A stretch of DNA of 19,870 nt from Bacillota bacterium (GTDB lineage Bacteria > Bacillota > Clostridia > Lachnospirales > Lachnospiraceae). Below are positions 8,593 through 16,682 of the stretch, in pieces. The DNA lies in contig JAEZHX010000189.1 of assembly GCA_023436765.1 (NCBI GenBank), forward strand, positions 1 to 19,870, given 5' to 3'. The notes below the pieces were generated by a model. The model had not been told where the DNA came from. It saw only the letters and a program-made list of their open reading frames with translations, and did no database searches. Positions within the stretch are counted from its first letter, which is position 1. Each line of letters opens with the position of its first letter. The translations under genes were made by a program, and so were the position numbers.

Positions 8593-9163
8593 TTTCACAT
8601 CTCCGCATTGTACTGATTAATCTGACTGCTCTGAAACATAACCATAGGAATATGTTGCCAGACAGTCCACCTAACATATTTGCTTCTATATCATCAATTT
8701 CAAAATAGCCTCTATTTGTTATATACTGTGTGCATTCGATCAGAAAGCTCGCCAGAAAGCAGTAGCTTACAGCCATGATGATCCGATAAATACATCTTTT
8801 ATGGTACTGTAATCCTGCAAGCAGGATACCAAGGGGAAAGAACAAAAAAACATTCAGCAGATTTGTCAGGTTCTGCCTCATGGAACTGTCAATCCGTAAC
8901 GATTTTGTATCAAAGGTCCTTGCTCCACGTTCATATTCACGGTTCAGTACTGTGATCTGTGCGATAAAAATGAGATAACTGACCAGCAGCATTATGATTA
9001 TTTCCGTGCTGAGATAAATTGGTTGCTTCTTCACCCTGACATAGATCAGGCAGCCCACATGCACAAGTGCGGCTCCAATCAAAGAAAAAGCAACAAAGTA
9101 ACTAAAGGATACATTTTGCAATTCATATTGGCATACGCCCCAAAAACGATTCCAAAAATTCAC
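8576..9163 (-). CDS. VanZ-like family membrane protein
   Basis: This is a 195-residue protein with about four or five membrane helices. It carries the VanZ-like signature: NLLNVFLFFPLG (102-113), then SFLIECTQY (139-147), then RGYFEIDDIEANMLGG (151-166). VanZ gives low-level teicoplanin resistance by an unknown mechanism, and most VanZ-like proteins have no assigned function. Its place inside a polysaccharide operon argues for an envelope role rather than resistance, but that is inference. The longer frame starts at a GTG at 9172; a perfect AGGAGG overlaps that codon and lies 8 bases before a second GTG at 9163, which is therefore the better start. The gap to the preceding GT32 gene is 40 bases, and the end overlaps the CotH-family gene. 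Confidence 0.85.
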   Translation of the reverse strand: MNFWNRFWGVCQYELQNVSFSYFVAFSLIGAALVHVGCLIYVRVKKQPIYLSTEIIIMLLVSYLIFIAQITVLNREYERGARTFDTKSLRIDSSMRQNLTNLLNVFLFFPLGILLAGLQYHKRCIYRIIMAVSYCFLASFLIECTQYITNRGYFEIDDIEANMLGGLSGNIFLWLCFRAVRLISTMRRCENGKET

Positions 9164-9171
9164 CGGTATCA

Positions 9172-9177
9172 CCTCCT
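9172..9177 (-). promoter_or_regulatory. Shine-Dalgarno site that fixes the start of the VanZ-like gene
   Basis: AGGAGG on the minus strand ends 8 bases before the GTG at 9163-9161. Because it overlaps the longer-frame GTG at 9172, initiation at 9163 is preferred. Confidence 0.7.
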
Positions 9178-9203
9178 GCTTCTGTAGATTACTAATCCAT
9201 CCT

Positions 9204-10064
9204 CTATAAGTCAGGCAGCTCTCTGCCCGCTTTCTGGGCCAGATAACAGGGGTAAAAGGGAATATCCTTTTTCATTCTGTCATATCGATATTTTCGTACA
9301 AGGATCTGTAGCTTATCGAATAAAGCCGGCCATTTTGTAATGATTAGCTTCGTTCGGTTCTTCAGACTCTTGTGATTATCCTCCTTCAAACGCCATTCAC
9401 CTGAACACAAATGTATGGCATAATGCTTAGCCGTTAGAGTTCCTATCTCAAAATATTCCTTCGGAAAAATAACAAAGTCACCCAGGTCCTGATATCTGTT
9501 ATTCAACAGAAAGTCCGGATAGTGCTTCAGTATGTAGTAGGTATAGTAATAATTGCTGGTTGCATAGCCATTGACAATCAACTGATTCCCATTCCATTTA
9601 AAGGTCTTCCCGCTCTCATTTTTGCCGAAGACCGTTGCATCATACATATCCAACAGATTCTTAATCAAGGGATTACCCGGTTGTGCTCCGATAATCGCAG
9701 ACCCTACCGAACAATCAAATATAAAATTAAAAAACGCTTTATTGTTCAATAGTGCATCAAAGGATTTATAAACCTTCACATCCGTGTCTAAATAAATTCC
9801 CCCGTATTCATATAAAGCCTTCAGTCTGTAATAGTCCCCGATATATCCCAGCTGTTTCTCCCGATAGGTTTTTCTGACAAACTCATTTTCGTCAAAGCTA
9901 CAATTACTTTCATCCCACCGCATAATCGTATAGCCGTTCAAGAGCGACCAAGTCTCTATGCATCTTTGCAGGCCTTCGGGTATGGGCTTGCCTCCGAACC
10001 AGCAGTAATGGATTATCTTAGGAATAGTACCGTTGCTTTGATTGTTGCACTCCTTCGCTTTCAC
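9204..10064 (-). CDS. GT32-type glycosyltransferase (DXD sugar-binding family)
   Basis: This 286-residue protein resembles capsular polysaccharide transferases of the GT32/Gly_transf_sug type. IPKIIHYCWFGGKPIP (14-29) is the classic opening. The nucleotide-sugar and metal-binding region is GYIGDYYRLKALYEYGGIYLDTDVKV (about 73-98), with the DXD motif at 93-95. The HLCSGEWR near 220-230 recalls the late H-x-x-x-x-W conserved element. Family members transfer a sugar, often galactose or mannose, from a nucleotide donor with inversion or retention depending on the member; donor and acceptor here are unknown. The GTG start at 10064 has AGGAGG 9 bases upstream. It sits 22 bases after the third GT2 gene and is probably cytoplasmic or membrane-associated. 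Confidence 0.88.
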   Translation of the reverse strand: MKAKECNNQSNGTIPKIIHYCWFGGKPIPEGLQRCIETWSLLNGYTIMRWDESNCSFDENEFVRKTYREKQLGYIGDYYRLKALYEYGGIYLDTDVKVYKSFDALLNNKAFFNFIFDCSVGSAIIGAQPGNPLIKNLLDMYDATVFGKNESGKTFKWNGNQLIVNGYATSNYYYTYYILKHYPDFLLNNRYQDLGDFVIFPKEYFEIGTLTAKHYAIHLCSGEWRLKEDNHKSLKNRTKLIITKWPALFDKLQILVRKYRYDRMKKDIPFYPCYLAQKAGRELPDL

Positions 10065-10086
10065 TCTATTTCACCTCCTAGTATAA

Positions 10087-11151
10087 TCATATCGTTACTT
10101 TCTTCATTTTGTGCGCTTTCACTGCAGTGTTACCTGCACCGCTGATTCTTCCCAGCCTGTCCTTGGACAGATAAATTACACTGATTAATGAAACCCACCC
10201 TTTTTTCAGTAAAAAACAAATCAGCTTTCTTCTTCGGTTCAGATCTGCATCAACTATGGCATGAAGGAAATTCGGGTTTCCTCCGATTGCTTTCATTTTC
10301 CCGTATCTTGTTGCCTTATTCCAGGGGGATATCGTACAGATCTGTTTTACAAACATCATAATCAGATTCACGTATATCGTATGAAGTAGCCTTAGCTGGG
10401 TGCTGTTATGTTCAAACTTATTACAATACTGATAAGCAGAATGATAAAAGCAGGTTAACGCCTCATAATAGTTCTCATGAAATTTAAATACAAGCGTACC
10501 GGTTGATTTAAGATAGTAATTGTAGTACATATTCCCGGTAAGTACTGCTCTCTTACTTGCATTTATGGTCTGAATGGAAAACTTCATATCCTCACATATG
10601 GAAAACTCCTCATGAAACCTGATATGGTTCGCGTCCAATAAATCCTTTCTGATGAATTTATTCCAGGGAGGATTTAAAATCTCATTTTCGGCAATGACCA
10701 TAAACCAGTGGTCAAATAACTCTCCAGGTGATACACAAGCCTCGTTTCCCAGACTATTTTCTACAACTCTGTTATTCTCGTCCGTCATATAGTAACGGAA
10801 GCTGCATATGACTAAATCCGCCTGATTCTTCTCCGCAAGCTGGACACATCCACTTAGCATCCCCGGGTCTATGGTATCATCAGCATCCACAAATAAGATA
10901 TACTTCCCAGAGGCATGAGCCAATCCAAAATTTCTCGATGCGCTTACTCCTGCGTTTTTCCTATGATACACAGTGAAGCGCTTATCTTTTTTCGCATAAA
11001 GGTCGCAGATCAGACCTGATGCATCCGTGCTGCCGTCATCCACTAAAATAACCTCAAAAAGTCTGTAGGTCTGTTTTTGAATACTATCCAGACAGGCTTC
11101 TATATAGAGAGCTGCATTATAAATCGGAATTATGATACTAACCGTATTCAT
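10087..11151 (-). CDS. GT2-family glycosyltransferase (third of three)
   Basis: This is a 354-residue GT-A fold protein. TVSIIIPIYN (3-11) begins the nucleotide-binding fold, VILVDDGSTD (34-43) binds the nucleotide sugar, and ILFVDADDTIDP (85-96) holds the metal-binding D-x-D. KNAGVSASRNFGLAHASGKY lies between them as usual. The C-terminal part (about 210-354) is helical and basic and contains no clear membrane segment. The ATG at 11151 overlaps the stop of the Wzy-like gene by four bases (ATGA), a coupled arrangement, and AGAGGT lies about 6 bases before it. It would add one sugar to the lipid-linked repeat unit; linkage and donor cannot be predicted. Confidence 0.9.
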   Translation of the reverse strand: MNTVSIIIPIYNAALYIEACLDSIQKQTYRLFEVILVDDGSTDASGLICDLYAKKDKRFTVYHRKNAGVSASRNFGLAHASGKYILFVDADDTIDPGMLSGCVQLAEKNQADLVICSFRYYMTDENNRVVENSLGNEACVSPGELFDHWFMVIAENEILNPPWNKFIRKDLLDANHIRFHEEFSICEDMKFSIQTINASKRAVLTGNMYYNYYLKSTGTLVFKFHENYYEALTCFYHSAYQYCNKFEHNSTQLRLLHTIYVNLIMMFVKQICTISPWNKATRYGKMKAIGGNPNFLHAIVDADLNRRRKLICFLLKKGWVSLISVIYLSKDRLGRISGAGNTAVKAHKMKKVTI

Positions 11152-12533
11152 GGCATACCTCTTTGTCTAATATATTTTGAAGGAATTTCCTTCGCTGCCC
11201 ACTTCCTCACCTTTGATGCTGCAGGACTATTTGCCGGTAAACACAGAAAAATAGCAAATAAAATGTATAGATATTTTAAGGTCTGTAACGAATCCAGCCA
11301 GAAGATGTTAATGCAGTAGCATAAGGAGCCGACAAAAAGCACCTTGCTGATCTGTGACTTATTCTGAATACATTTTTGTATCATACGAATCAAAAAATAT
11401 AGTAAAAATGCAATATAGCATAGCATACCGGGATAGCCATAGCGTATGAACTCAGCGATATAAAAGTTATCTACCGATCGGATAAACGAACCGTTGATCT
11501 CACTGGAAAAGCTTTTGTTCCGTCCCAACCCGATAAAGGGATTGAGCCATTCAACCTGAAAAATATATTTTAATTGATCCCGATAATTAGAGCTGCTGCC
11601 AAGTGCATTCAAATCCGCTCCATACTTAGCGGAATAGGTGGTTCCAAGTAGTTCGTCCACAATACTGGTCAGCTGTAGCATAATATATTGCGCAACCGAG
11701 GTATGCTGAAACGCAATCACAAAGGCAGTAATTATTGCAAATAGAAAGCCCCCGATCAACAAGAGCTTCTTTTTATTCGTTCTCGTTGACAGTAACGCCA
11801 ATAGCACTACCTCCAGCAGAAAAACACTGAGCGTGGAGCGCGATCCGGTAAAGAATACATTGCAGGCCACCATGAGAAATAATACTTTATGCTTTAAAAT
11901 ATTTATTTCTTCCTTTTCAATGTCATAGCATATGATGGGAACCATGGTGACCAATATAAGTCCATAGCCCAGGGAATGAATGGACGGTCCCATGATTCGG
12001 TAATAACCTGATCTGATAAAACGTCCTGAATAAATTCCCTTTATAGTCTCCAGATAGGAAAAGGGTGATCTCTGAAGGACATATTCCACTAATCCAAGTG
12101 CAGCAAGCAGGTAGGAAAAGATAAGAATATAGTTCAGTGTGTTTTTTATGCCAAAGCAATTTTTGATCACGTAAACTAGTAGGTATAACGAGATCAGCTC
12201 AATCACCGGATTCAAAAAGGCATTTACATCAACCCTCAGAACCATTGTATAGAATAATACAAACAAATACGGAATCAGTATTTTGCTGGAGCCTGACTCT
12301 GCAATGATTCCGAAAAAGTCACGCTGCCTTTCTTTTACTCCCAGCACAAACAGGAACATAATGAGAAGCATGATCCGAAGTACGGTAAAATCAAAGATTG
12401 GCAGAGGTAATCCGAAATATTGAGGCAGCACATAGAGCGTAAAAAAAAATGCTATACAGCTATTACGAAAAACTAAAGCTTCTCTCGATGGCTTTAAATA
12501 TTTGCTTTCAGTCTGAATTCCTGTCTTCTCCAC
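11148..12533 (-). CDS. Wzy-like polysaccharide polymerase / O-antigen ligase family protein
   Basis: This is a 461-residue protein with about 10-12 hydrophobic helices. A long hydrophilic loop (about 290-355) sits before the last helices, the usual architecture of Wzy polymerases and O-antigen ligases. That loop includes NPFIGLGRNKSF and DNFYIAEFIRYGYPGM, typical of this otherwise poorly conserved family. It is the only polymerase candidate in the operon and is placed between glycosyltransferase genes, so joining lipid-linked repeat units outside the membrane is the likely role. The GTG start at 12533 has AAGGAG 6 bases upstream. The stop overlaps the next gene by four bases. Polymerase rather than ligase is inferred from context. 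Confidence 0.85.
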   Translation of the reverse strand: MEKTGIQTESKYLKPSREALVFRNSCIAFFFTLYVLPQYFGLPLPIFDFTVLRIMLLIMFLFVLGVKERQRDFFGIIAESGSSKILIPYLFVLFYTMVLRVDVNAFLNPVIELISLYLLVYVIKNCFGIKNTLNYILIFSYLLAALGLVEYVLQRSPFSYLETIKGIYSGRFIRSGYYRIMGPSIHSLGYGLILVTMVPIICYDIEKEEINILKHKVLFLMVACNVFFTGSRSTLSVFLLEVVLLALLSTRTNKKKLLLIGGFLFAIITAFVIAFQHTSVAQYIMLQLTSIVDELLGTTYSAKYGADLNALGSSSNYRDQLKYIFQVEWLNPFIGLGRNKSFSSEINGSFIRSVDNFYIAEFIRYGYPGMLCYIAFLLYFLIRMIQKCIQNKSQISKVLFVGSLCYCINIFWLDSLQTLKYLYILFAIFLCLPANSPAASKVRKWAAKEIPSKYIRQRGMP

Positions 12534-12546
12534 TATCCGCTCCTTC

Positions 12547-13476
12547 TTACCCCTTCATTGCCATATAAAGCTCTACCGGAATCGACTTCCTGCTATGATA
12601 ATACTTGTAATACCTGAAGCACAGTCCCACCGTATTCAGATATTTCTTATCTCTCAGCAATTCGATTCTTAGCTTTACTGATCTGATATTTCTCTCAATT
12701 AATTGGATTACTTTCCGCTCCATATCATGATCTAAAGCAAACTTAAGAGTTCCTTCATGACTTTTCAGTAAATCCTCAAGGAATATGACCCGTTTTCCAA
12801 TATCCCTCATCTTTCCCATACTGGTATTTGTTGCATGTAATCGTCTCCTGATCGTAATACCATGATAAATGTATGCTCCATCCAGACAAAGCGCCAGCTT
12901 CCAGACAAATTCGTCATGAGCCCAGCCCTCATGCCAATAAGGCAAAATCTGATCAAAGAAGCTCCTTCTGATACACATACAGCAGCCCAGGTTTCCGATA
13001 AATATACTTTTGGCCCGCAGTTTTACATGTTCCAGTGAATGATCACCCGTAAATTTCTTAAGGTCCCGTGGGGATGCTTTATATGCATCTTCCGAGCTTT
13101 CGAATGGATCATATTCAGAGCCAAGCATAAGTATTTCCCGATGCTCCTCCAGGATGGAGGACATTACCTCTATCCGGTCAGGGGTCCATATATCATCCTG
13201 ATCACTGAAGAAGATCAGATCTCCTGTGGTTTTCCCGATGGCGTGAATAAAATTCGTACCAAAGCCCAGGTTTGTTTCGTTCACCTCTATTCTCCAGCTG
13301 TCCTGTAGTCGGTGCTGCCGGATATATTCCTTCACTATGGACACTGTAGAATCCTTAGAGCAGTCATCGCATATGATTACCTCATCCACAGCTTTGGTCT
13401 GCCTCAATATGGAGTCCAGTTGTTCCTGTATGTAATCAGCCCCGTTGTAGGTGGCCATTGCAACTGATGTCTTCAT
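12547..13476 (-). CDS. GT2-family glycosyltransferase (rhamnosyltransferase-like, second of three)
   Basis: This 309-residue protein has a GT-A opening, TSVAMATYNGADYIQEQLDS (3-22), then VIICDDCSKDST (33-44), then FFSDQDDIWTPDRI (89-102), which provides the metal-binding acidic cluster. The M-A-T-Y-N-G start and the S-D-Q-D-D-I-W form are typical of a GT2 subgroup that includes rhamnosyl- and alpha-glycosyltransferases of capsule loci. No rhamnose-precursor genes are visible here, so the donor remains open. WHEGWAHDEFVWKLAL near 180-195 resembles the conserved H/D acceptor-side motif. The ATG at 13476 has AAAGGAT 7 bases upstream. It lies 4 bases after the preceding GT2 stop and 13 bases before the Wzy-like start. 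Confidence 0.88.
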   Translation of the reverse strand: MKTSVAMATYNGADYIQEQLDSILRQTKAVDEVIICDDCSKDSTVSIVKEYIRQHRLQDSWRIEVNETNLGFGTNFIHAIGKTTGDLIFFSDQDDIWTPDRIEVMSSILEEHREILMLGSEYDPFESSEDAYKASPRDLKKFTGDHSLEHVKLRAKSIFIGNLGCCMCIRRSFFDQILPYWHEGWAHDEFVWKLALCLDGAYIYHGITIRRRLHATNTSMGKMRDIGKRVIFLEDLLKSHEGTLKFALDHDMERKVIQLIERNIRSVKLRIELLRDKKYLNTVGLCFRYYKYYHSRKSIPVELYMAMKG

Positions 13477-13480
13477 AACT

Positions 13481-14458
13481 CTATCCTTTCATGATATGTC
13501 CTAATACCCTTCCTATATATTTACTGTTCCATCGATTAACCAGTCTGAGATACACTCCTGTTTTCCCCTTCAGATACAGGTTCTGCTTATACCCGGGGAA
13601 ATTCTCACGGATAAAGGAAAAGGTCTTATCGTACAGCTGCCTCGCCATTTTTTTGTCTCTGACCCTCCCAATTCTCCTTAAGGAGCTGCACAACAATATC
13701 TTCACACAAAAATATTCCAGTTCCTTTTTATATATACTATAGAAGGCATTCTTATGATAGAAATCCAAAACATCTCTCAGAACAGGAAAAATATCTCCAA
13801 CCCTTCTGCTTTTATTCCCATTCATTGTTGAACTGCCCCTCAGGTAATAGTGATAAAATCGATCCTCCAAATATCGTTCCTTCCTAATATAAGGAATCGT
13901 TTTAATATAAAAGGCAGTATCTTCATATATGAGTCCCTCCGGGAAGTTTATATCTTCCTGCATTAGCACCTCTCTGCGGTAGAGCTTATTACAGGGGGAT
14001 GCCTGTGTATTGATAAACATCTCCCTTTGATTCCTATATTGTCTGATATGCCCTCTGGCTCTATATTCCTTCGTTTTTTTTCCTTCGTCACATAGGTAAC
14101 GGTACCGGCACTCCACCATATCGCATTGATCCTGCTCGGCAGTTTGATACATTATTTCGAACATTTTTGGTTCCACATAATCATCCGAATCTACAAAGCC
14201 GATGTATTTGCCTGTGCTTAGTTTTATCCCCATATTCCGGGCGGAGGCCTGTCCGCCATTTTCCTTGGAAAATAATTTCACTCTCTCTCCATACCTTTGC
14301 ACATATTCCTTCATAATTTCTCCGGAGCCATCCGTTGAACCATCATCCACCAGAATAATCTCCAGCTCCTCAAGCGTCTGATTTACCAAAGCATCCAGGC
14401 ATCTTCTAAGATATCTCTCCGTATTGTATACAGGGACAATAACACTTACCTTAATCAT
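13481..14458 (-). CDS. GT2-family glycosyltransferase (first of three)
   Basis: This 325-residue GT-A protein opens with VSVIVPVYNTERYLRRCLDAL (4-24), followed by IILVDDGSTDGSGEIM (34-49), NGGQASARNMGIKLSTGKYIGFVD (about 67-90) and SDDYVEP (91-97). These are the full set of GT2 motifs, including the D-S-D-D metal site. SPCNKLYRREVL near 155-165 and GLIYEDTAF near 175-183 are also standard in this subgroup. The ATG at 14458 has GAGGAG 7 bases upstream. It directly follows the CpsB gene (18-base gap), so it may act early in repeat-unit assembly, though gene order is weak evidence for this. Confidence 0.9.
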   Translation of the reverse strand: MIKVSVIVPVYNTERYLRRCLDALVNQTLEELEIILVDDGSTDGSGEIMKEYVQRYGERVKLFSKENGGQASARNMGIKLSTGKYIGFVDSDDYVEPKMFEIMYQTAEQDQCDMVECRYRYLCDEGKKTKEYRARGHIRQYRNQREMFINTQASPCNKLYRREVLMQEDINFPEGLIYEDTAFYIKTIPYIRKERYLEDRFYHYYLRGSSTMNGNKSRRVGDIFPVLRDVLDFYHKNAFYSIYKKELEYFCVKILLCSSLRRIGRVRDKKMARQLYDKTFSFIRENFPGYKQNLYLKGKTGVYLRLVNRWNSKYIGRVLGHIMKG

Positions 14459-14476
14459 GTAAATTCTCCTCGTTTC

Positions 14477-15193
14477 TTATAGCACCTGCTCTGTTTGCAC
14501 TGCTAAAAGGCTGCTGGTCAATTCCATAACCCTCTCCGCCTCAGGCCCCCATTTCTTCATTGCCCTGGTGAACGCCTTATAATGATTCCCTAATCCATGG
14601 ATATCACTTCCAAAGGCTGCAACGTGATGTCCATTTATATATCCCTTAATACGGCCGGAGGAAACAAGCTTCGCCAGAGAAGCTGCATTCAATTGCAGCT
14701 GAAAACCCTTTCTTAACAGCTTCTGTGTCTCCTCTGCCTCATAACGCTCCCCATGAGCCAATATGACCTCCAAGCCCTTTTTATCCCGAAGTCTTACCAC
14801 TGCTTCAATCAGCTTCGCTCCCCATTGTCCACGTGTGGGCATTTCCAACAGCAGGAGCTTGCTGTTCTCTACGCATAATTTCTCAATGCCAGGCATTTGG
14901 TCTATATTATTACATGCTAATACCTCTGCTCCCAGCCTGATTTCCGGCCGGACTCCGCTCCATACAGCCTTCAGCTCATCCCAGGCTTCCTCCCGTCTAC
15001 TTAAGAAGCCATTCACGCTCTCCATATGTGGGTAGAAGTGGGAGGTGGCAATTATGATATCAATTCCCTGCTCTGCTGCCATTCTTAATTGCCTGACAGC
15101 CATAGCTGTATCCTCACAGCCATGGTCCATGCCCGGAAGGATATGTGCGTGAAAATCAATTAATATATTCTTTTCCATAATGTTTGTAGGCAT
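14477..15193 (-). CDS. cpsB: CpsB/CapC-type tyrosine-protein phosphatase (PHP fold)
   Basis: This is a 238-residue protein of the manganese-dependent PHP family that dephosphorylates the partner tyrosine kinase. IDFHAHILPGMDHG (12-25) supplies the first metal-binding pair H15/H17. IIATSHFYPH (47-56), LGAEV (102-106), LLLLEMP, LAHGERY and GSDIHG (about 211-216) give the remaining ligands in order. Compared with the forms I recall for this family, DHG replaces D-D-G after ILPG and AHGERY replaces A-H-P-E-R-Y; whether this matters is unknown. The start is ATG 15193 (weak AGGA only 2 bases away) or ATG 15178; neither has a strong Shine-Dalgarno. Initiation is probably coupled to the kinase gene, which it overlaps by 38 bases. 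Confidence 0.88.
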   Translation of the reverse strand: MPTNIMEKNILIDFHAHILPGMDHGCEDTAMAVRQLRMAAEQGIDIIIATSHFYPHMESVNGFLSRREEAWDELKAVWSGVRPEIRLGAEVLACNNIDQMPGIEKLCVENSKLLLLEMPTRGQWGAKLIEAVVRLRDKKGLEVILAHGERYEAEETQKLLRKGFQLQLNAASLAKLVSSGRIKGYINGHHVAAFGSDIHGLGNHYKAFTRAMKKWGPEAERVMELTSSLLAVQTEQVL

Positions 15194-16535
15194 AATCCTG
15201 CGATTTTACGGATATTCCGTTGTAGATAAACCCGCATATATTAGCACCTAAGGCTTCCAGCTTCCGGGCCACCATCTGCTCCCGATCAAATTTCGTTACT
15301 TTCTCTCTGACGATCAATATGTATGCCGTCACATCATTTACCAGTAAAAGGGCGTCTGCCACGATACCGGCCGGTGGCAGATCGATAAAGATCATATCGA
15401 ACTCCTTCTTGCATAATTCTATTAAATGATGCCATTTACTACCGGACAGCAGCTCTGCAGGATTTGGCGGATACTCGCCGCAGGAGATAATGGACAGGTT
15501 AGTCAGGTATTCTATAATGTATGGTGTATCAACCAACCCAGCCAGATATTCACTTAAGCCGTCGATCGGTTCAATATCCAGCATGGCATTCATGCAGCTT
15601 TTTCTCATATCAGCATCAATTACTAATACCTTTTTGCCGATTTGCGAAAAGGATATTGCCAAATTTATTGTGTTTAGGGTTTTCCCCTCTGCCGCATCTA
15701 CACTGGTTACGGCATATACCGGACATTTCTCTCCCCGTGCGGTAAAACGTAAATTTGCTCTGATGCTGTTATAGGCTTCACGTAGTACAAAGGGGGAATC
15801 CTGGTTTAGTACTTTTATGGCCGGTCTTTTCCTGCTGGGTGATAGCAGCAGCGGTACATCCCCCAGTATTGGAATAGTAAACAGATTACTGATTTCAAAC
15901 TTCTTTCTGACCGTAGTATCCTTCAACCCTCGGAGCAGGAATAGAAATGCGGACAGCATAAATCCGCCCGCTCCCCCGATAATAGCCATTTTCACCACAT
16001 TGGTTGACTGATATGGCACGATGGGCAATTCGGCTTTGTCCAATACCTCGATACCTCCGGATTTCACTATTCTCGTGATCTCATTCGGAGCAATATATCC
16101 AATCGCATTCGCAATATTCATTGCATTCTCAGGAATGGGGTTTGAAACGTTTATGTAAAATGCTGCTGTATTCTCTATCGGAGTTGAACTGATACAGGCT
16201 CTGAGATATTCAGCACTGTAGGGCAGGCCAGTTTCTTCCAAGACCTTCTTTAAGAAGGTCTTGCTGCGAATAATCTGCATATAACTGGTCACAAGCTTCG
16301 TAGCCTGATTAAAATCAGAGCTATTGATATTTACCGTAGGATCGGTAATATATTCCGGGTTACTGTATACATATAAGGATATCTGAGCGACATAGGTGGA
16401 GGAACGCGTATAGTCCGCATAGTACCCTACTCCTAAAGCAAATATGACAGTCACCAACAAAATATACTTTAATTTTACCTTTAAAATCCAAAAGATTTTC
16501 TCCAAATGAAAATTGGATATGATTGTTTCAAACAT
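15156..16535 (-). CDS. Fused CpsC/CpsD-type co-polymerase and tyrosine kinase (BY-kinase)
   Basis: This 459-residue protein has an N-terminal Wzz/CpsC-like part with two membrane helices (about 22-41 and 184-203), a P-I-V-P proline motif (171-174) before the second helix, and an outside loop between them. The C-terminal cytoplasmic kinase follows: SPFVLREAYNSIRANL (about 247-262), Walker A TSVDAAEGKT (277-286), Walker A' VLVIDADMR (303-311) and Walker B MIFIDLPPAG (381-390). The tail holds a tyrosine cluster (Y448, Y450, Y453, Y457) for autophosphorylation. Such kinases control chain length and export with the CpsB phosphatase encoded next. Many Firmicutes split these parts into two genes; here they are fused as in Wzc. 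The start is ATG 16535, 7 bases after GAGGAG; an upstream in-frame TTG at 16601 is unlikely. Confidence 0.9.
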   Translation of the reverse strand: MFETIISNFHLEKIFWILKVKLKYILLVTVIFALGVGYYADYTRSSTYVAQISLYVYSNPEYITDPTVNINSSDFNQATKLVTSYMQIIRSKTFLKKVLEETGLPYSAEYLRACISSTPIENTAAFYINVSNPIPENAMNIANAIGYIAPNEITRIVKSGGIEVLDKAELPIVPYQSTNVVKMAIIGGAGGFMLSAFLFLLRGLKDTTVRKKFEISNLFTIPILGDVPLLLSPSRKRPAIKVLNQDSPFVLREAYNSIRANLRFTARGEKCPVYAVTSVDAAEGKTLNTINLAISFSQIGKKVLVIDADMRKSCMNAMLDIEPIDGLSEYLAGLVDTPYIIEYLTNLSIISCGEYPPNPAELLSGSKWHHLIELCKKEFDMIFIDLPPAGIVADALLLVNDVTAYILIVREKVTKFDREQMVARKLEALGANICGFIYNGISVKSQDYAYKHYGKEYIN

Positions 16536-16614
16536 TGTTAAACTCCTCTCGAAGGTATATTCCCGGCCCCATATGATCAGTGGAAATGACCCCTTCCTCA
16601 ATAATCAAAACCAC
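16528..16614 (-). CDS. Possible small ORF (28 codons) ahead of the CpsC/CpsD fusion
   Basis: A GTG at 16614 is preceded by GGAGG with 5-base spacing. It opens a frame of 28 codons (MVLIIEEGVIST, then DHMGPGIYLREEF) whose TGA lies just inside the CpsC/CpsD gene, overlapping its ATG by 8 bases. Such an overlap would allow translational coupling. The Shine-Dalgarno and GTG lie within a short hairpin (16611-16628). There is no recognisable family, and a frame this short can occur by chance. It is recorded because the 147-base gap is unusually long for this tightly packed operon. Confidence 0.25.
   Translation of the reverse strand: MVLIIEEGVISTDHMGPGIYLREEFNNV
16543..16548 (-). promoter_or_regulatory. 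Shine-Dalgarno site that fixes the start of the CpsC/CpsD fusion
   Basis: GAGGAG on the minus strand lies 7 bases before the ATG at 16535. It supports MFETII as the true N-terminus over the 22-residue longer TTG form. Confidence 0.75.
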
Positions 16615-16628
16615 GTACACCTCCGTGG
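16607..16628 (-). promoter_or_regulatory. Short hairpin with T-run in the 5' part of the operon (possible attenuator)
   Basis: On the minus strand CCACG and CGTGG form a 5-base-pair stem with an 8-base loop (GAGGTGTA), immediately followed by TTTT. It is weak for a full terminator. It lies 55 bases after the stop of the first operon gene and 76 bases before the kinase gene. It could reduce read-through or hide the ribosome site of the small ORF at 16614-16528. Confidence 0.3.
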
Positions 16629-16682
16629 CAAGGGATTCTTTGTCCAGATATATGCTCCATACTAGTTATATTCCTGTGTTTA

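Noticed and set aside
16535..16601. N-terminal extension of the CpsC/CpsD fusion from a TTG
   Set aside because: It lacks a ribosome site, while GAGGAG is correctly placed for the ATG at 16535. The extension does not resemble Wzz-type N-termini.
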